Origin: Candidatus Sivonenia alaskensis PMM_0068
GTDB lineage: Bacteria; Cyanobacteriota; Cyanobacteriia; Gloeobacterales; PMM-0068
Length of the DNA stretch: 12,548 nt
Direction: 5' to 3'
NCBI GenBank assembly: GCA_949127685.1
Contig: CASBPW010000302.1
Span: forward strand, 1 to 12,548
Shown: piece by piece, positions 11,854 to 12,548 of the stretch
Layout of the letters: each line of letters starts with the position of its first letter
Position numbering within the stretch: position 1 is the first letter of the stretch
Notes under the pieces: generated by a model
Seen by the model: only the letters and a program-made list of their open reading frames with translations
What the model was told of the DNA's origin: nothing
Databases searched by the model: none
Program-made: the position numbers and the translations under genes

Positions 11854-12548
11854 CGGTTTTCCCTGTTCTTCCCCCTTTAGAACAGCTTTTTCAGTATGAA
11901 TTAGACCCTTTCCAGCGAGAAGCTATCCAGGCATTATCCCAAGGGGAATCGGTGGTCGTTTGCGCACCCACAGGCTCTGGAAAGACAGCCGTTGCTGAAT
12001 ACGCCGTCTACCGAGCTATTTTTGGGCAAGGTCGTGTTTTTTATACCACACCCTTGAAAGCCCTATCTAATCAAAAGTATCGAGATTTTTGCGGTCAGTT
12101 TGGCGCTGAGCGCGTCGGATTATTGACAGGAGACCTATCCCTCAATCGTGACGCTCCGGTAGTGGTGATGACCACCGAAATTTTTCGCAACATGCTCTAC
12201 GGACTTGGCGAAGCAGACAGCCTCCAAGGATTACAAACCGTGATTTTGGATGAATGTCATTACATGAATGACAGCCAGCGGGGAACAGTTTGGGAAGAAT
12301 CGATTATCTATGCCCCCCCTCAAGTCCAACTAGCGGCCCTCTCCGCCACGATTGAGAATGCAGGCCAACTGGCCGATTGGATTCATCAGGTCCATGGCAC
12401 TACCCGACTGATTTACTCGGACTATCGTCCCGTCCCCCTCACTTTTCATTTTTGTTCTCCGAAAGGACTTTTTCCGCTGCTAGATGCTGAGGGTAAGAAG
12501 ATTAATCCCCGCATCGCCCAAGGAGAACTGCGGCGGATTCCTCAAAAA
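11847..12548 (+). CDS. Ski2-like DExH-box RNA helicase, N-terminal part (partial)
   Basis: The 234 residues up to the right edge form the first RecA domain of an ATP-dependent superfamily 2 helicase. Motifs in order are: Phe22-Gln23 (Q-motif-like), Walker A APTGSGKT at 40-47, motif Ia TPLKALSNQK at 68-77, TGDLSLN at 94-100, MTTEI at 108-112, motif II DECHYM at 135-140 and motif III LSATIEN at 165-171. The DECH box, the TPLKALSNQK wording and the SDYRPVPL stretch after motif III point to the Ski2/Mtr4/plant ISE2 group, usually RNA helicases in processing or decay. The second RecA domain and the winged-helix and helical parts lie outside the window. ATG 11847 is the only sensible start, since the frame opens at 11802 with no other ATG, GTG or TTG. 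It has no SD. Confidence 0.92.
   Translation, partial: MVTVFPVLPPLEQLFQYELDPFQREAIQALSQGESVVVCAPTGSGKTAVAEYAVYRAIFGQGRVFYTTPLKALSNQKYRDFCGQFGAERVGLLTGDLSLNRDAPVVVMTTEIFRNMLYGLGEADSLQGLQTVILDECHYMNDSQRGTVWEESIIYAPPQVQLAALSATIENAGQLADWIHQVHGTTRLIYSDYRPVPLTFHFCSPKGLFPLLDAEGKKINPRIAQGELRRIPQK

Overview
The window looks like a stretch of cyanobacterial chromosome. The case rests on protein types rather than a search: a GerM-domain lipoprotein-like protein, an exported PF12831-type flavoprotein, a dihydroorotase with the DPQVHF variant that I recall from cyanobacteria, an Ski2-like helicase of the cyanobacterial/plastid sort, and one HIP1 octamer (GCGATCGC, 9492-9499). Base composition is moderate and even. 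There is no tRNA, rRNA, IS element, CRISPR array or phage gene. I cannot name the genus.

Layout. Positions 1-135 hold the C-terminal end of Hsp33 (redox chaperone). A small unrecognised gene (233-475) and a membrane-anchored GerM-domain protein (749-1339) follow. Next comes a likely operon on the + strand: two tandem paralogous UspA proteins (1514-2020, 2076-2582) and, 9 bp later, an exported FAD-dependent oxidoreductase (2592-4457). A GTG-started gluconokinase (4643-5149) converges on a minus-strand block read from right to left: tal (8643-7507), gnd (7463-6054) and Fe-superoxide dismutase (5860-5273). A 9-bp perfect-stem terminator lies between the convergent gntK and sodB. A 634-bp non-coding gap (8644-9277) holds several inverted repeats and a possible structured RNA. 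Beyond it, again on the minus strand, are pyrC-type dihydroorotase (10657-9278), a candidate 45-residue ORF (10820-10683) and an alpha/beta hydrolase (11751-10894). Divergent from the hydrolase, the N-terminal 234 codons of a DExH helicase run off the right edge.

How the genes work together. Gluconokinase makes 6-phosphogluconate, Gnd converts it to ribulose 5-phosphate plus NADPH, and transaldolase reshuffles the resulting sugar phosphates. The cluster can therefore be read as a gluconate/oxidative pentose phosphate module, with an iron superoxide dismutase beside it. Hsp33, the Usp pair and SOD give the left two thirds a stress and redox flavour. No strongly novel multi-gene system is evident. 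The most worthwhile leads are the structured 8.65-9.13 kb gap, the Usp-Usp-exported flavoprotein operon, and the missing first metal-ligand histidine in the dihydroorotase.
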